Shown: piece by piece, positions 9,182-17,742 of the stretch | Layout: each line of letters opens with the position of its first letter | How positions within the stretch are numbered: position 1 is the stretch's first letter | From: Variovorax sp. OV329 | GTDB taxonomy: Bacteria > Pseudomonadota > Gammaproteobacteria > Burkholderiales > Burkholderiaceae_C | Direction of reading: 5' to 3' | NCBI RefSeq assembly: GCF_900114785.1 | Contig: NZ_FOUG01000010.1 | Span: 141,516-205,515 of the forward strand | Length of the DNA: 64,000 nucleotides | Made by a program: the position numbers and the translations under genes | Notes under the pieces: model-generated | The model's database searches: none | Told to the model about the DNA's origin: nothing | The model's input: the letters and a program-made list of their open reading frames with translations, nothing else

Positions 9182-9940
9182 TTAGGGATGCCAGCGCGAC
9201 ACCACCGCCGGTGTCGCCTGAGTGCGACCGCCCGCCAGCGCATACGACAGCTGGTTGGCCGCATGCACCACGGTCTTGGCGAGCTTTTCCAGCTTGGCCT
9301 TGGTCAGCCGTGAACTCGGCCCCGAGATGCACATGGAGCCCAGCAGGCTCCAATTGGTGCGGAACACCGGGGCCGCCACGCTCGACACCTCGGCTTCCCG
9401 CTCGCCCGTCGAGATGTGGAAACCGCGCGAGCGGATGCCTTCGTACAACTCGCCCTTCGCACCGCTGAAGGCCAGGATGACCCGCCCCGGCGCGCCGCGG
9501 TCCAGCGGCAGCCGCTCGCCGATGCGCACGTTGTGCCGCACCGAATGCGGACCCTCCACGCGCGCCACGCACGATCGGATGTCGCCCTCGCGCACGTAGA
9601 AGGAGGCGCTTTCGCCGCTGAGCTTGACCAGCTCGTGCAGCGCAGGCTCGACCACGTTGTTGACGTCGAAGCCCGCCTGGTAGCGGGCGCCCAGCCAGCC
9701 GGCCGCCGGGCCCAGGCGCCACTGGCCGTCTTCCATCTGCACCATGTAGCTGGACAGCGCCAGCGTGCGCGCAAGCCGCAGCACCGTGGTCTTGTGCATG
9801 CTGCTGCGCCGGCTGAGCTCGGCCAGCGACAGCGACGACTCGCCTACCTCGAATGCCTCCATCAGCGACAGGGCGCGCGTGACGGCAATGACGCCGCCGG
9901 CCTGGCCCTCCTCGGAAGCGTCTTCCCGCTTGTTGCGCAT
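9182..9940 (-). CDS. IclR-family transcriptional regulator
   Basis: A 252-aa regulator. The N-terminal winged helix-turn-helix runs from about residue 18 (VIAVTRALSLMEAFEVGESS, then LSLAELSRRSSMHKTTVLRL), followed by the IclR effector-binding GAF-like domain (LGARYQAGFDVNNVVEPALH to the C-terminus). IclR proteins commonly control catabolic operons in response to their substrates. The gene is divergent from the second Bug receptor and its start is about 20 bp from a direct repeat (TGTACGCAACG twice). It probably regulates itself, the 10051 gene and the 5561-9174 operon. Confidence 0.9.
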   Translation of the reverse strand: MRNKREDASEEGQAGGVIAVTRALSLMEAFEVGESSLSLAELSRRSSMHKTTVLRLARTLALSSYMVQMEDGQWRLGPAAGWLGARYQAGFDVNNVVEPALHELVKLSGESASFYVREGDIRSCVARVEGPHSVRHNVRIGERLPLDRGAPGRVILAFSGAKGELYEGIRSRGFHISTGEREAEVSSVAAPVFRTNWSLLGSMCISGPSSRLTKAKLEKLAKTVVHAANQLSYALAGGRTQATPAVVSRWHP

Positions 9941-9957
9941 GCTGCACCTCTTTTCAC

Positions 9958-10003
9958 TGTACGCAACGCCATTGTACGCAACGCAACCCGAATCTACAGT
10001 CCG
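9958..10003. promoter_or_regulatory. Candidate IclR operator and promoter of second Bug receptor gene
   Basis: TGTACGCAACG occurs at 9958-9968 and again at 9973-9983, a 15-bp period. The segment 9967-10003 is the counterpart of 5384-5420 (27 of 37 identical). Its right end would be the -10/start region for the receptor gene at 10051. Confidence 0.5.
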
Positions 10004-10050
10004 TTTCCAGAGGCGCGAATGCGCCCGTCATCATTCCAAGGAGACAAGAC

Positions 10051-11022
10051 ATGCAGATTTCCCGTCACGCCGCCGTGGCGCTTGCCGTCGGCGCCGCCTT
10101 CTTCGCGGCCACGGCCCATGCGCAGAACTGGCCCAGCAAGCCCATCCGCATGATCGTTCCCTTCCCCGCCGGCGGCGGCACGGACATGATCACGCGCGAG
10201 CTGACCAACAAGCTTGTGAGCTCGGGCTACACCTTCGTGGTGGAGAACAAGCCGGGTTCGGGCGGCAACCTGGGCGTGGACGCCGTGGCCAAGGCGCCAG
10301 CGGACGGCTACACGCTGGTCATGGGCCAGACCAGCAACCTGGCCATCAACCCGACCCTGTACGCCAAGCTGCCCTACGACCCGCTCAAGGACCTCACGCC
10401 CGTTGCACGCGTGGCCGACTCGCCCCTGGTCATCGTGACTGCCACGGCATCCCCCTACAAGACGCTGGCCGACGTGGTCAAGGTCGCCAAGGAAAAGCCC
10501 GGCAGCATCAACTACGCGACTTCGGGCAACGGCACCGTGTCGCACCTGGCCGCCGAGTCCTTCCAGCGCGCTGCCGGCATCACCCTCACGCACATTCCCT
10601 ACAAGGGTGCGGCCCAGGGTGCCACAGACGTGATGAGCGGGCAGGTGCAGCTGTACGTGTCGACCATTCCCACGCTGCTGGGCCACATCAAGTCCGGCAA
10701 GATGCGCCCGATCGCCGTCACCTCGCTCAAGCGGGTGGACGACCTCAAGGACGTGCCGACCATCGCGGAGTCCGGCTACAAGGGCTTCGAATCGGTCACC
10801 TGGTTCGGCATCCTGGGCCCGGCCAAGCTGCCCAAGGAGATCGTGGCCAAGCTCAACGCCGACATCAACAAGGCGCTGAAGGATCCGCAGCTGGAAAAGC
10901 AGCTGAGCGACCAGGGCGCGGACGTGGCCACCGGCACCTCCGAGCAGTTCGCCGCGCTGATCCGCGACGACATCCCGCGCTGGGGCAAGCTGGTGAAGGA
11001 ATCGGGCGCGAAGGTCGACTGA
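10051..11022 (+). CDS. Bug/TctC-family periplasmic solute receptor
   Basis: A 323-aa receptor with signal peptide MQISRHAAVALAVGAAFFAA ending in ATAHA-Q, then WPSKPIRMIVPFPAGGGTDM and the second-loop motif IPYKGAAQGATDVMSGQVQ. A strong AAGGAGAC ribosome-binding site precedes the ATG. It is a paralogue of the 7266 receptor. Again no membrane partner is adjacent. Control by the divergent IclR gene is likely from the position. Confidence 0.9.
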   Translation: MQISRHAAVALAVGAAFFAATAHAQNWPSKPIRMIVPFPAGGGTDMITRELTNKLVSSGYTFVVENKPGSGGNLGVDAVAKAPADGYTLVMGQTSNLAINPTLYAKLPYDPLKDLTPVARVADSPLVIVTATASPYKTLADVVKVAKEKPGSINYATSGNGTVSHLAAESFQRAAGITLTHIPYKGAAQGATDVMSGQVQLYVSTIPTLLGHIKSGKMRPIAVTSLKRVDDLKDVPTIAESGYKGFESVTWFGILGPAKLPKEIVAKLNADINKALKDPQLEKQLSDQGADVATGTSEQFAALIRDDIPRWGKLVKESGAKVD

Positions 11023-11054
11023 GCGGCGCCGCTCGGCGATTCCGCGCGGGCCCG

Positions 11055-11324
11055 CTACCGGTCGGCCATGTCGTCGTGAACGGGCAGCGCGAGCAGCATC
11101 TGCTCGCGCTCGGGCGGCGCCTTGCGCCGCGGGCTCCTCGCCCGGGGCTTGGGCAGCGCGCCGAGCTGCTGAAGCCCGCGCCGCTGCAACTCGATGCCCA
11201 GCACGGCCAGCAACTCCACTTCGTCGAGCTTCGCCAGTGCCTTGCCCACGCGCTGCGCACGTGCAGACAAGCCGGGGTCCAGCAGGTCATCGTTGGCGGG
11301 ATCGGGGAAGAGGTCGAATGACAT
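11055..11324 (-). CDS. Small hypothetical protein
   Basis: An 89-aa protein, mostly charged, beginning MSFDLFPDPANDDLLDPGLS with a helical middle (RVGKALAKLDEVELLAVLGI) and a basic Arg/Lys/Pro patch near the C-terminus. No signal peptide or membrane segment. The frame stays open to 11420, but that upstream part overlaps the tRNA-Ser terminator, so the ATG at 11324 is preferred. I do not recognise a family. It could be a real conserved small gene or chance. Confidence 0.5.
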   Translation of the reverse strand: MSFDLFPDPANDDLLDPGLSARAQRVGKALAKLDEVELLAVLGIELQRRGLQQLGALPKPRARSPRRKAPPEREQMLLALPVHDDMADR

Positions 11325-11416
11325 GGCGCTGGAATTGTCGGGCGTCCCTGCCACACCGCGCGGCCGGAGTTGCCGCACTAGACAGTGAGCGATACCCACT
11401 GTGGAGGCCAGAACGA

Positions 11417-11440
11417 ACAACGGGCCGAGAGGCCCGTTGT
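11417..11440 (-). terminator. Terminator hairpin of tRNA-Ser
   Basis: A perfect 10-bp stem ACAACGGGCC / GGCCCGTTGT with a 4-nt loop lies 8 bp beyond the tRNA 3' end. The minus-strand tail (TCGTTCT) is only moderately U-rich. Confidence 0.65.
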
Positions 11441-11448
11441 GCTGTTGC

Positions 11449-11538
11449 TGGCGGAAGGCGTGGGATTCGAACCCACGGAGGGCTCACACCCTCGCCGGTT
11501 TTCAAGACCGGTGCCTTCAACCGCTCGGCCAGCCTTCC
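11449..11538 (-). tRNA. tRNA-Ser (UGA)
   Basis: A class II tRNA of 90 nt with the CCA end encoded. The acceptor stem GGAAGGC pairs with GCCTTCC, the anticodon loop CTTGAAA gives anticodon TGA, there is a long variable arm (GCGAGGGTGTGAGCCCT) and the T-loop GTTCGAATC. A plausible -10 (TACACT at 11550-11555 on the minus strand) lies 11 bp upstream. Confidence 0.97.
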
Positions 11539-11589
11539 TGCAGCCTGAGAGTGTAAGCGAGACCCCACTTCCTTTTCGAAGCCAGGGCC

Positions 11590-13284
11590 CTAGTTGACCA
11601 CCACCGTCAGGGTGGTGCCGGCAGGCACGCGGATGGTCTCGTCGAAGGTGCCTTGCACGCGAGCGCGCGACACCGGGAAGCTTGCCAGGGGCTGCAGCAT
11701 GGCAGGCAGCGCGGTGGGCAGGCGTCGCGATTCGCCGAACGCTGCCGGGTCGATGCCGGCCAGGCTCAGGCCGCTGTCTGTGCGACCGGGCATGCTGTAT
11801 CCGGCAATGCCGGCGCCCAGGGGCACCAGTGCAGCCGCCGCGGCGGAAAAGTAGCGCAGCTCATGGCCGACGCTCGACTCCGGCCGCCTGGACTTGATGG
11901 CTGCATCCAAGAGCGCTTGTGAGTTTTCCATTCCGCTGCTGTTGAGCAGAGATGTGAAGAGGTCCAGGCCGAACTGCCGATTCAGGTACGCACCGAAGGA
12001 CCCGTTCACGGCGTAGCTCTCGCAACTGGCTCCCATGGGCGTCCAGTCGGTCACGCTGCAGTTGTAGCTCCCCTTGCCGCCGTAGCCAAGGTACGAAGGA
12101 AAGCGTGTGTCGCGAATGGCGTTGAAGCCTGGGTTCAGCGAGTTGCCGGCCCAGTCTTCCATCATCATTGCCGACATTTCTTCCAGCCAGGTGTCGAAGG
12201 TGAAGGCCGCACCCATCAGCACGCCCCGGCGATAGAAGTTCTGCATGTGCATGCCCTCGTGCGCCAGCGTGGAGACGATTTGCATGAAGCCGCGCTCGCC
12301 GTCCAGGTAAAGCGTTTCGGTGTCCATGTACATGCTCAGCGACTGGTTGCTCTGCGGGAGCACGTCGGCCCTGAAGTTGTTCAACGACCAGAAGTAGCCC
12401 ACCACGCCGTAGGGCGTGCTGTTCTGATCGAGGTTGACAAAGAAGATGTCGATCGGCTGTCCCGCGCCGGAGATGAGATAGTTCGGCGCCGAGTGCGGTC
12501 CCCACAGAGGGCCGCCGACCTTCACGAGCATGTCGTAGACGCCACCCGCACCAGCGAATGCGTCGCGCAGCCGGGCCACCATGTCGGCGGTCACGCGACT
12601 CGGTGTCATTTCGCTCGGCTCGACCCACAGGTTCACCGTCCTGCCGTCGCCCGTGGCCTTCGTGGCCTGGAGTTGAACGGTGCGCTGTCGGCCACCGGTC
12701 AGGTAGATGGAACGCTGGTCGCCCACCGCGTAGCCCACGCTAGAGGCCAGCGGGGCGGCCGGAACGACCGACTTCCGGGAAGCCGCAGGCTCGCCCTGCG
12801 AGCCAAGGAACCTGGCGAAGCCGGAGCGGTTGAACTCGGAGACTTCCGCGTTGTCATGAACCGCCGCATCGACGGCAGTCTCGGTGCCCGACTTGCTCAA
12901 CTGCGCCGAAGCGTACTGCTGTGGGGTGTCGATGCGCAACGCCGGCAGCGCCACCGGAGCGGCGGATTCATTCGTGAAGACCAGCGTGACCGATTGGCCC
13001 GTCAGGCCCTTGAGTTGGACCGGCAGGTCAGCCGCCTCCGTGGCGTTGTTCGAGGCCTGCCAGACACCCGTGCCGCTGCCGGCGTAGGTGTTCGGGTCGA
13101 CGGCGGAGCAGCCTGAGCAGGCCACTGAAAGCGACGTCGCGACGTCGGGCTTGGCGCTCGCTTGGGCATCGCTGTTGCCGCCGCCACCGCCGCCTCCTCC
13201 GCAAGACGATAGCGCCAGGGCTGCAGCCAGGGCGGCGGCCGCTTTCAGGAGGAGATTCTTGTGCGGGTAGAGATGCGATTCCAT
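11590..13284 (-). CDS. M30-like zinc metallopeptidase lipoprotein
   Basis: A 564-aa lipoprotein. The signal ends in lipobox LALSSC, followed at once by eight glycines. The catalytic motif H-E-G-M-H lies at residues 342-346 (STLAHEGMHMQNFYRR), with a downstream Glu pair (WLEEMSAMMMED, about residues 368-369) suited as the third zinc ligand. The arrangement resembles the M30/hyicolysin peptidases. The N-terminal 200 residues contain a repeated-Cys segment (SVACSGCSAVDP) and look beta-rich. Probably anchored on the outer membrane, active outside the cytoplasm. The peptidase clan is well supported by the motif; the exact family is from memory of related Burkholderiales proteins. Confidence 0.75.
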   Translation of the reverse strand: MESHLYPHKNLLLKAAAALAAALALSSCGGGGGGGGNSDAQASAKPDVATSLSVACSGCSAVDPNTYAGSGTGVWQASNNATEAADLPVQLKGLTGQSVTLVFTNESAAPVALPALRIDTPQQYASAQLSKSGTETAVDAAVHDNAEVSEFNRSGFARFLGSQGEPAASRKSVVPAAPLASSVGYAVGDQRSIYLTGGRQRTVQLQATKATGDGRTVNLWVEPSEMTPSRVTADMVARLRDAFAGAGGVYDMLVKVGGPLWGPHSAPNYLISGAGQPIDIFFVNLDQNSTPYGVVGYFWSLNNFRADVLPQSNQSLSMYMDTETLYLDGERGFMQIVSTLAHEGMHMQNFYRRGVLMGAAFTFDTWLEEMSAMMMEDWAGNSLNPGFNAIRDTRFPSYLGYGGKGSYNCSVTDWTPMGASCESYAVNGSFGAYLNRQFGLDLFTSLLNSSGMENSQALLDAAIKSRRPESSVGHELRYFSAAAAALVPLGAGIAGYSMPGRTDSGLSLAGIDPAAFGESRRLPTALPAMLQPLASFPVSRARVQGTFDETIRVPAGTTLTVVVN

Positions 13285-13464
13285 GCCAACGATCCGGGTG
13301 GGTTCTGAACGTCGAGCAACCGGCCGGAAAGGGCCCCGGCGAATCGCCGTGGCACTGACCTTGTGGAAGCTCCCCCCGGGTATCGGCAGGATCGGCGGAA
13401 TCTTTAGGGATGCGCGCAGTTGGAGCGACGACGCAGCGGGTGCGTCGCGCGGCGCTTGTCGCGC

Positions 13465-13998
13465 CTAGAGCGAAGCGCTCAACACGCGCTGCTGCTGGGC
13501 GTCGCAGCGGCTGGGCTTGCTGAAGTCGGCGCGGCTGGCGTGGCGCCTGAAGGCCTCGCGCTTCTCGAAGCGGGCGCTGGTGTCGTAGGTCTTGTCGGTG
13601 ATGACATTGATCATCTGCTCGAAGTCGCCCCGGCGGTCGGGGCCCAGTGCATCGGACACGCAGGACATCACCTCCACCTCACGCTCGGCGAGCGCGGCCG
13701 TGTCCTGTACCTGGTCGAGGTCCACGGCGAGCGCGGGCTGGATGGAGCGCGCGATCATCTCGGCCGCGCCGCGCATCGCGCCGCTCTGGCCATAGCTGCG
13801 CAGGATGAAGGCGTCGACGTCATCGCGGATGCCGTTGCCATCGGCATCCTGGCCTGCCAGGTCCACCAGCAGCCCCTGTGCGCGCACGACACGGGCCTCA
13901 TGGGCGTCGTCATGCACGCCGGTGGCGAAGACGACGACGAGGCTGGAACAGGCAAACAGGATGGCGGAAGCTAGAACAAAAGTACGAGGGCGGCGCAT
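13465..13998 (-). CDS. Secreted hypothetical protein with EF-hand-like calcium loop
   Basis: A 177-aa protein with an N-terminal hydrophobic signal/anchor (residues 6-27). Around residues 51-62 it carries DADGNGIRDDVD, the acidic calcium-binding loop pattern seen in dockerin and thrombospondin-3-type repeats. The remainder is helical and charged with two Cys residues (SCVSDAL and SRCDAQQ). The start is fixed by AAGGAGACGCCC before the ATG. It follows the M30-like peptidase gene's promoter side by about 180 bp and runs the same way, but there is no clear operon. No function assigned. Confidence 0.7.
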   Translation of the reverse strand: MRRPRTFVLASAILFACSSLVVVFATGVHDDAHEARVVRAQGLLVDLAGQDADGNGIRDDVDAFILRSYGQSGAMRGAAEMIARSIQPALAVDLDQVQDTAALAEREVEVMSCVSDALGPDRRGDFEQMINVITDKTYDTSARFEKREAFRRHASRADFSKPSRCDAQQQRVLSASL

Positions 13999-14118
13999 GG
14001 GCGTCTCCTTTTCTCTTCTTGAGGAGTTCGCTTCGAGTCTCCGCGCGCCGAGCAGCGGGCCCTCGTCAGCGAAGCCGCAGACACGCTGTAGTCGGCCGCC
14101 GACGGGCGGCGCGCGTGC

Positions 14119-15396
14119 TCAGCCTTCGGGCAGGAAGAGTTCCTGCAGGTTGCTCAGGAAGTCGAAGCCCTTCTCGGTGGGCCAGGCATGCCAGAGGTCG
14201 CGTGCCAGCAGGCCCTTGGACTCGGCCTCTTCCATCGCGCGCTGGATGGCGGTGATCGCCAGGCCGGTGCGCTCGCCGAAGTTGGCGAAGGAGAAGCCTT
14301 CCTTGAGCCGCAGCGCATTGAGCATGAATTCGAAGGGCAGGTCCGAAAGAGCCACGTCCTCGCTCTGCGCCGCGGCCTGTCCGGCCAGGGCCTTGTCCAT
14401 GTACATGCGCGGATCGCGGAAGCGCACCTGCCGAAGGACGCGGTGCGCGAAGCTCAGCTTGCCGTGCGCGCCCGCCCCCAGCCCCAGGTAGTCGCCGAAC
14501 TGCCAGTAGTTGAGGTTGTGCCAGCAGCGATGCCCTTCGCGCGCATAGGCCGATATCTCGTAGCGCGCGAGCCCTGCCTCGCCGGTGGCGGCGGTGATCG
14601 CGTCGAGCATGGCGTAGGCCTCGTCGTCCGGCGGCAGGTTCTTGGGCGGGTACTTGGCGAAGTAGGTGTTGGGCTCCAGCGTGAGGTGGTAGACCGACAG
14701 GTGCGGCGGCCGAAGCGACAGCGCCTGGTCCAGGTCGGCCTGCAGCTGCGCCGGCGTCTGCCCGGGCAGCGCATACATCAGGTCGATGTTGAAGGTGTCG
14801 AAGGCGTCCTGTGCTTCTTCCACCGCGGCGATGGCCTGCGCCCGGTCATGCACCCGGCCCAGGGCCTTCAGGTGCGCATCGTTGAAGCTCTGCACGCCCA
14901 CCGACAGCCGCGTGACGCCCGCGCCGCGGAAGGCGCGGAAGCGTTCGCGCTCGAAGGTGCCGGGGTTGGCCTCCAGCGTGATCTCGCAGTCGGGCGTGAA
15001 CTTCAGGCGCGCGCGCATCTCGCCGATGAGCCGGTCGATGCCTTCGGGCGAGAACAGGCTGGGCGTGCCGCCGCCGATGAACACGCTGTGCACCGTGCGG
15101 CCCCACACCAGCGGCAGCGACGCGTCCAGGTCGGCGAGCACGGCGTCGATGTAGCGGTCCTGCGGCAATGCATCGCCTTCGCCTTGCCGCGCCTGCCATT
15201 CGTGCGAGTTGAAGTCGCAGTACGGGCACTTGCGCAGGCACCAGGGCAGGTGCACGTAGACCGACAGGGGCGGCAGCGCAGCCAGCTGCAGCGGCCCGGG
15301 CCGCATGTGGTGCATGACGTCGTTGGCGTGCAGCGCGCCGCTGCCGCCCGCTTCGGAAGAGGGGTCGGCTGCGTGCGGAACGATCGGAATGCTCAT
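14119..15396 (-). CDS. hemW: Radical SAM heme chaperone HemW (coproporphyrinogen oxidase-like)
   Basis: A 425-aa radical SAM protein. The cluster motif CLRKCPYC (Cys53, 57, 60) is the C-x3-C-x2-C form, followed by the IGGGTPSLF SAM-binding segment and the HemW/HemN C-terminal region. HemW is a membrane-associated heme-binding protein that delivers heme to targets such as quinol oxidases and is often misnamed HemN. The start MSIPIVPHAADPSS at 15396 avoids overlap with rdgB. It is the last gene of the leftward stk-stp-rph-rdgB-hemW run, 41 bp after rdgB; rdgB-hemW adjacency is a conserved betaproteobacterial arrangement. Confidence 0.93.
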   Translation of the reverse strand: MSIPIVPHAADPSSEAGGSGALHANDVMHHMRPGPLQLAALPPLSVYVHLPWCLRKCPYCDFNSHEWQARQGEGDALPQDRYIDAVLADLDASLPLVWGRTVHSVFIGGGTPSLFSPEGIDRLIGEMRARLKFTPDCEITLEANPGTFERERFRAFRGAGVTRLSVGVQSFNDAHLKALGRVHDRAQAIAAVEEAQDAFDTFNIDLMYALPGQTPAQLQADLDQALSLRPPHLSVYHLTLEPNTYFAKYPPKNLPPDDEAYAMLDAITAATGEAGLARYEISAYAREGHRCWHNLNYWQFGDYLGLGAGAHGKLSFAHRVLRQVRFRDPRMYMDKALAGQAAAQSEDVALSDLPFEFMLNALRLKEGFSFANFGERTGLAITAIQRAMEEAESKGLLARDLWHAWPTEKGFDFLSNLQELFLPEG

Positions 15397-15437
15397 GGCG
15401 GAAACGATGCGGCCAGTGAGGCGCCGCGGGGAATTCT

Positions 15438-16070
15438 TCAGGATGCGGAGGGTGCGTCCGCCTGCCACAGCGACTGCCAGCGCTCGCGCATCAGCGCCAG
15501 CATGGCACGGGCGGCCTGCCCGCGGTGGCTGTTGGCGTTCTTGACCTCGGGCGGCAGCTGGGCAAAGGTCTTGCCGAACTGCGGCAGGAACATCACCGGG
15601 TCGAAGCCGAAGCCGTTCTCGCCGATGGGCTCGCGGGTGATCTCGCCCACGGCGCGGCCGGCGGCGATGAGCGGCTCGGGGTCGTCATGGCTGCGCAGCG
15701 CGACCAGCGTGCTGACCAGCGCGGCACGGCGGTTGGCCAGCCCCTGCATCTGCTCCAGCAGTGCGCGCACGTTGTTGGCGTCGCCCTTGGGGTAGCCGAA
15801 CTGCGTGGCATAGAAGGCCGTGTCCACGCCCGGCAGGCCGCCGAAGGCATCCACGCACAGGCCGGCGTCGTCGGCAATGGCGGGCAGGCCGGTGGCAGCG
15901 CTGGCATGGCGCGCCTTGGCCAGCGCGTTCTCGACGAAGGTGCGGTGCGGTTCCTCGGCCTCCCCGACGCCCAGCTCGGACTGGCGCACCAGGGCAATGC
16001 CCAGCGGTGCGAAGAGCTGCTGCAGCTCGGCCAGCTTGCCGGCGTTGTTGGAGGCCAGGACCAGCTTCAT
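15438..16070 (-). CDS. rdgB: Non-canonical purine NTP pyrophosphatase (RdgB/HAM1)
   Basis: A 210-aa protein opening MKLVLASNNAGKLAELQQLF, the HAM1 signature SxNxxK, with IADDAGLCVDAFGGLPGVDT and the C-terminal FGFDPVMFLP and SHRGQAARAM motifs. It hydrolyses dITP, XTP and related nucleotides to monophosphates, keeping them out of DNA. The start ATG overlaps the rph stop (ATGA), indicating translational coupling. The frame is open further upstream only because it runs antisense to nothing conserved; MKLV is the family start. Confidence 0.95.
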   Translation of the reverse strand: MKLVLASNNAGKLAELQQLFAPLGIALVRQSELGVGEAEEPHRTFVENALAKARHASAATGLPAIADDAGLCVDAFGGLPGVDTAFYATQFGYPKGDANNVRALLEQMQGLANRRAALVSTLVALRSHDDPEPLIAAGRAVGEITREPIGENGFGFDPVMFLPQFGKTFAQLPPEVKNANSHRGQAARAMLALMRERWQSLWQADAPSAS

Positions 16071-16807
16071 GCCTGCGTCGATTCGGCCAGGGCCTTCTGC
16101 TGCAGCGCGCCCAGCTCGGCGATGCCCTTCTCGGCCAGCGCCAGCAGCTTGTTCATCTCGTCGCGCGAGAAGGCAGCACCTTCGGCGGTGCCCTGCACTT
16201 CGATGAAGTGGCCCGCGCCGGTCATGACCACGTTCATGTCGGTGTCGCAAGCCGAGTCTTCCACGTATTCCAGGTCCAGCAGCGGGGTGCCTTCCACGAT
16301 GCCCACCGACACGGCCGCGACCGAGCCTCGGATCGGCGAGGCCGCCAGCGTGCCCTTGGCCAGCAGCTTGTTGACGGCGTCCTGTGCGGCCACGAAGGCG
16401 CCGGTGATGGCCGCGGTGCGCGTGCCGCCGTCGGCCTGCAGCACGTCGCAGTCCAGCTGGATGGTGCGCTCGCCCAGGGCCTTGAGGTCGAAGACCGCGC
16501 GCATCGAGCGGCCGATGAGGCGCTGGATTTCTTGCGTGCGGCCACTCTGCTTGCCGCGTGCGGCCTCGCGGTCGCTGCGGGTGTGGGTGGAGCGCGGCAG
16601 CATGCCGTACTCGGCCGTGACCCAGCCCTCGCCGCTGCCGCGCTTGTGCGGCGGCACGCGCTCTTCCACCGAGGCAGTGCACAGCACGCGGGTCTGGCCG
16701 AACTCGATCAGCACCGAGCCCTCGGCATGGATGGTGAAGCCGCGTGTGATGCGGATGGGACGAAGCTGGTCGGCGGCACGGCCGCCGCTGCGGATGAAAT
16801 CGGTCAT
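16067..16807 (-). CDS. rph: Ribonuclease PH
   Basis: A 246-aa phosphorolytic exoribonuclease of normal length. Family motifs include MTDFIRSGGRAADQLRPIRI, the phosphate-site region RGKQSGRTQEIQRLIGRSMR and QLDCDVLQADGGTRTAAITG. It trims the 3' ends of tRNA precursors. It is complete, unlike the frameshifted rph of E. coli K-12. It follows the PP2C gene by 29 bp and overlaps rdgB by 4 nt. Confidence 0.96.
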   Translation of the reverse strand: MTDFIRSGGRAADQLRPIRITRGFTIHAEGSVLIEFGQTRVLCTASVEERVPPHKRGSGEGWVTAEYGMLPRSTHTRSDREAARGKQSGRTQEIQRLIGRSMRAVFDLKALGERTIQLDCDVLQADGGTRTAAITGAFVAAQDAVNKLLAKGTLAASPIRGSVAAVSVGIVEGTPLLDLEYVEDSACDTDMNVVMTGAGHFIEVQGTAEGAAFSRDEMNKLLALAEKGIAELGALQQKALAESTQA

Positions 16808-16836
16808 TGCAGTGAAAAGGAAAAAGGGGGAAGCGC

Positions 16837-17742
16837 TCAGGCCTTGGTCTTGGCGGCCGAGCGTCGGATGGCCTCGTTGATCTCGGCGATGGAGCGCTCG
16901 ATGGCGTCCTCGTCGAGATCGGCCGCCTCGGATTCCGAGGGCATGCCGGCCTGGATGGTGGAGGCGAAAACGCCTTCACTGATGCTGTCGGTGGACACGC
17001 CGGGGTCGGCGCCAGGCGCGTCGGGGGTCTGCCATTCGAGCGCGATCATGGTCACGTTGTCGCCGTTGGCGCCGCCGCGGCGAAGCGCCATCTCGACCAG
17101 CTCGGGCGCCGCATCGGCCACCGGGCGGGTGGCGAGGATGCGCACGATCTGCATCTCGTCCATGACGCCCCACAGGCCGTCGGAGCACAGCATGATGCGG
17201 TCGCCCTGCTGCAGCGGCACCGGCTCGGAGATGTCGAACATGGGCGTCGTTGGGGAGCCCAGGCAGGTCAACAGCAGGTTGCGGTTGGTGATCTCGGGGC
17301 CGGACGAGGGACGCGGGCGCTCGGCATGCGAGTGGTCCAGCGTGCGGGTGAGCAGTTCGCCGTCGCGCACCACGTACAGGCGCGAATCGCCGCAGTGCAC
17401 CCAGGTCGCGGTGCTGCCCTGCAGCACCGCGGCCACGACGGTGGTGCGGGGCGTATCGAGCATGCCCTTGTTGCCGGCGTAGCGCATGATCTGCTGGTGG
17501 GCCGCCATCACGGCCGAGGTCAGGAAGGCCTTCACGTCCTTCAGCAGGGGGCGGGCCTCGCGCTGGTAGAGCGCCGCGATGGTCTGCAGCGCCATCTGCG
17601 CCGCCACCTCGCCCTCGGGGTGGCCGCCCATGCCATCGGCCAGCACGAACAGGCCGGACTCCCGCGTGTAGCAGTAGCCCATGCGGTCTTCGTTCTTGAG
17701 ACGGCCGCCTTTTCGGCTGACCTGGAATACGGAAAATTTCAT
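16837..17742 (-). CDS. PP2C-family Ser/Thr protein phosphatase
   Basis: A 301-aa metal-dependent phosphatase. PPM motifs are clear: NEDRMGYC, LADGMGGHPEGEVAA (metal-binding Asp and Gly), WVHCGDSRLYVV, LCSDGLWGVMDE and GGANGDNVTMIAL. A C-terminal acidic tail of about 60 residues is non-catalytic. The ATG overlaps the stop of the upstream kinase gene by 4 nt (ATGA), the usual pairing of a Hanks-type kinase with its reversing phosphatase. Predicted cytoplasmic, no membrane segment. Confidence 0.93.
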   Translation of the reverse strand: MKFSVFQVSRKGGRLKNEDRMGYCYTRESGLFVLADGMGGHPEGEVAAQMALQTIAALYQREARPLLKDVKAFLTSAVMAAHQQIMRYAGNKGMLDTPRTTVVAAVLQGSTATWVHCGDSRLYVVRDGELLTRTLDHSHAERPRPSSGPEITNRNLLLTCLGSPTTPMFDISEPVPLQQGDRIMLCSDGLWGVMDEMQIVRILATRPVADAAPELVEMALRRGGANGDNVTMIALEWQTPDAPGADPGVSTDSISEGVFASTIQAGMPSESEAADLDEDAIERSIAEINEAIRRSAAKTKA

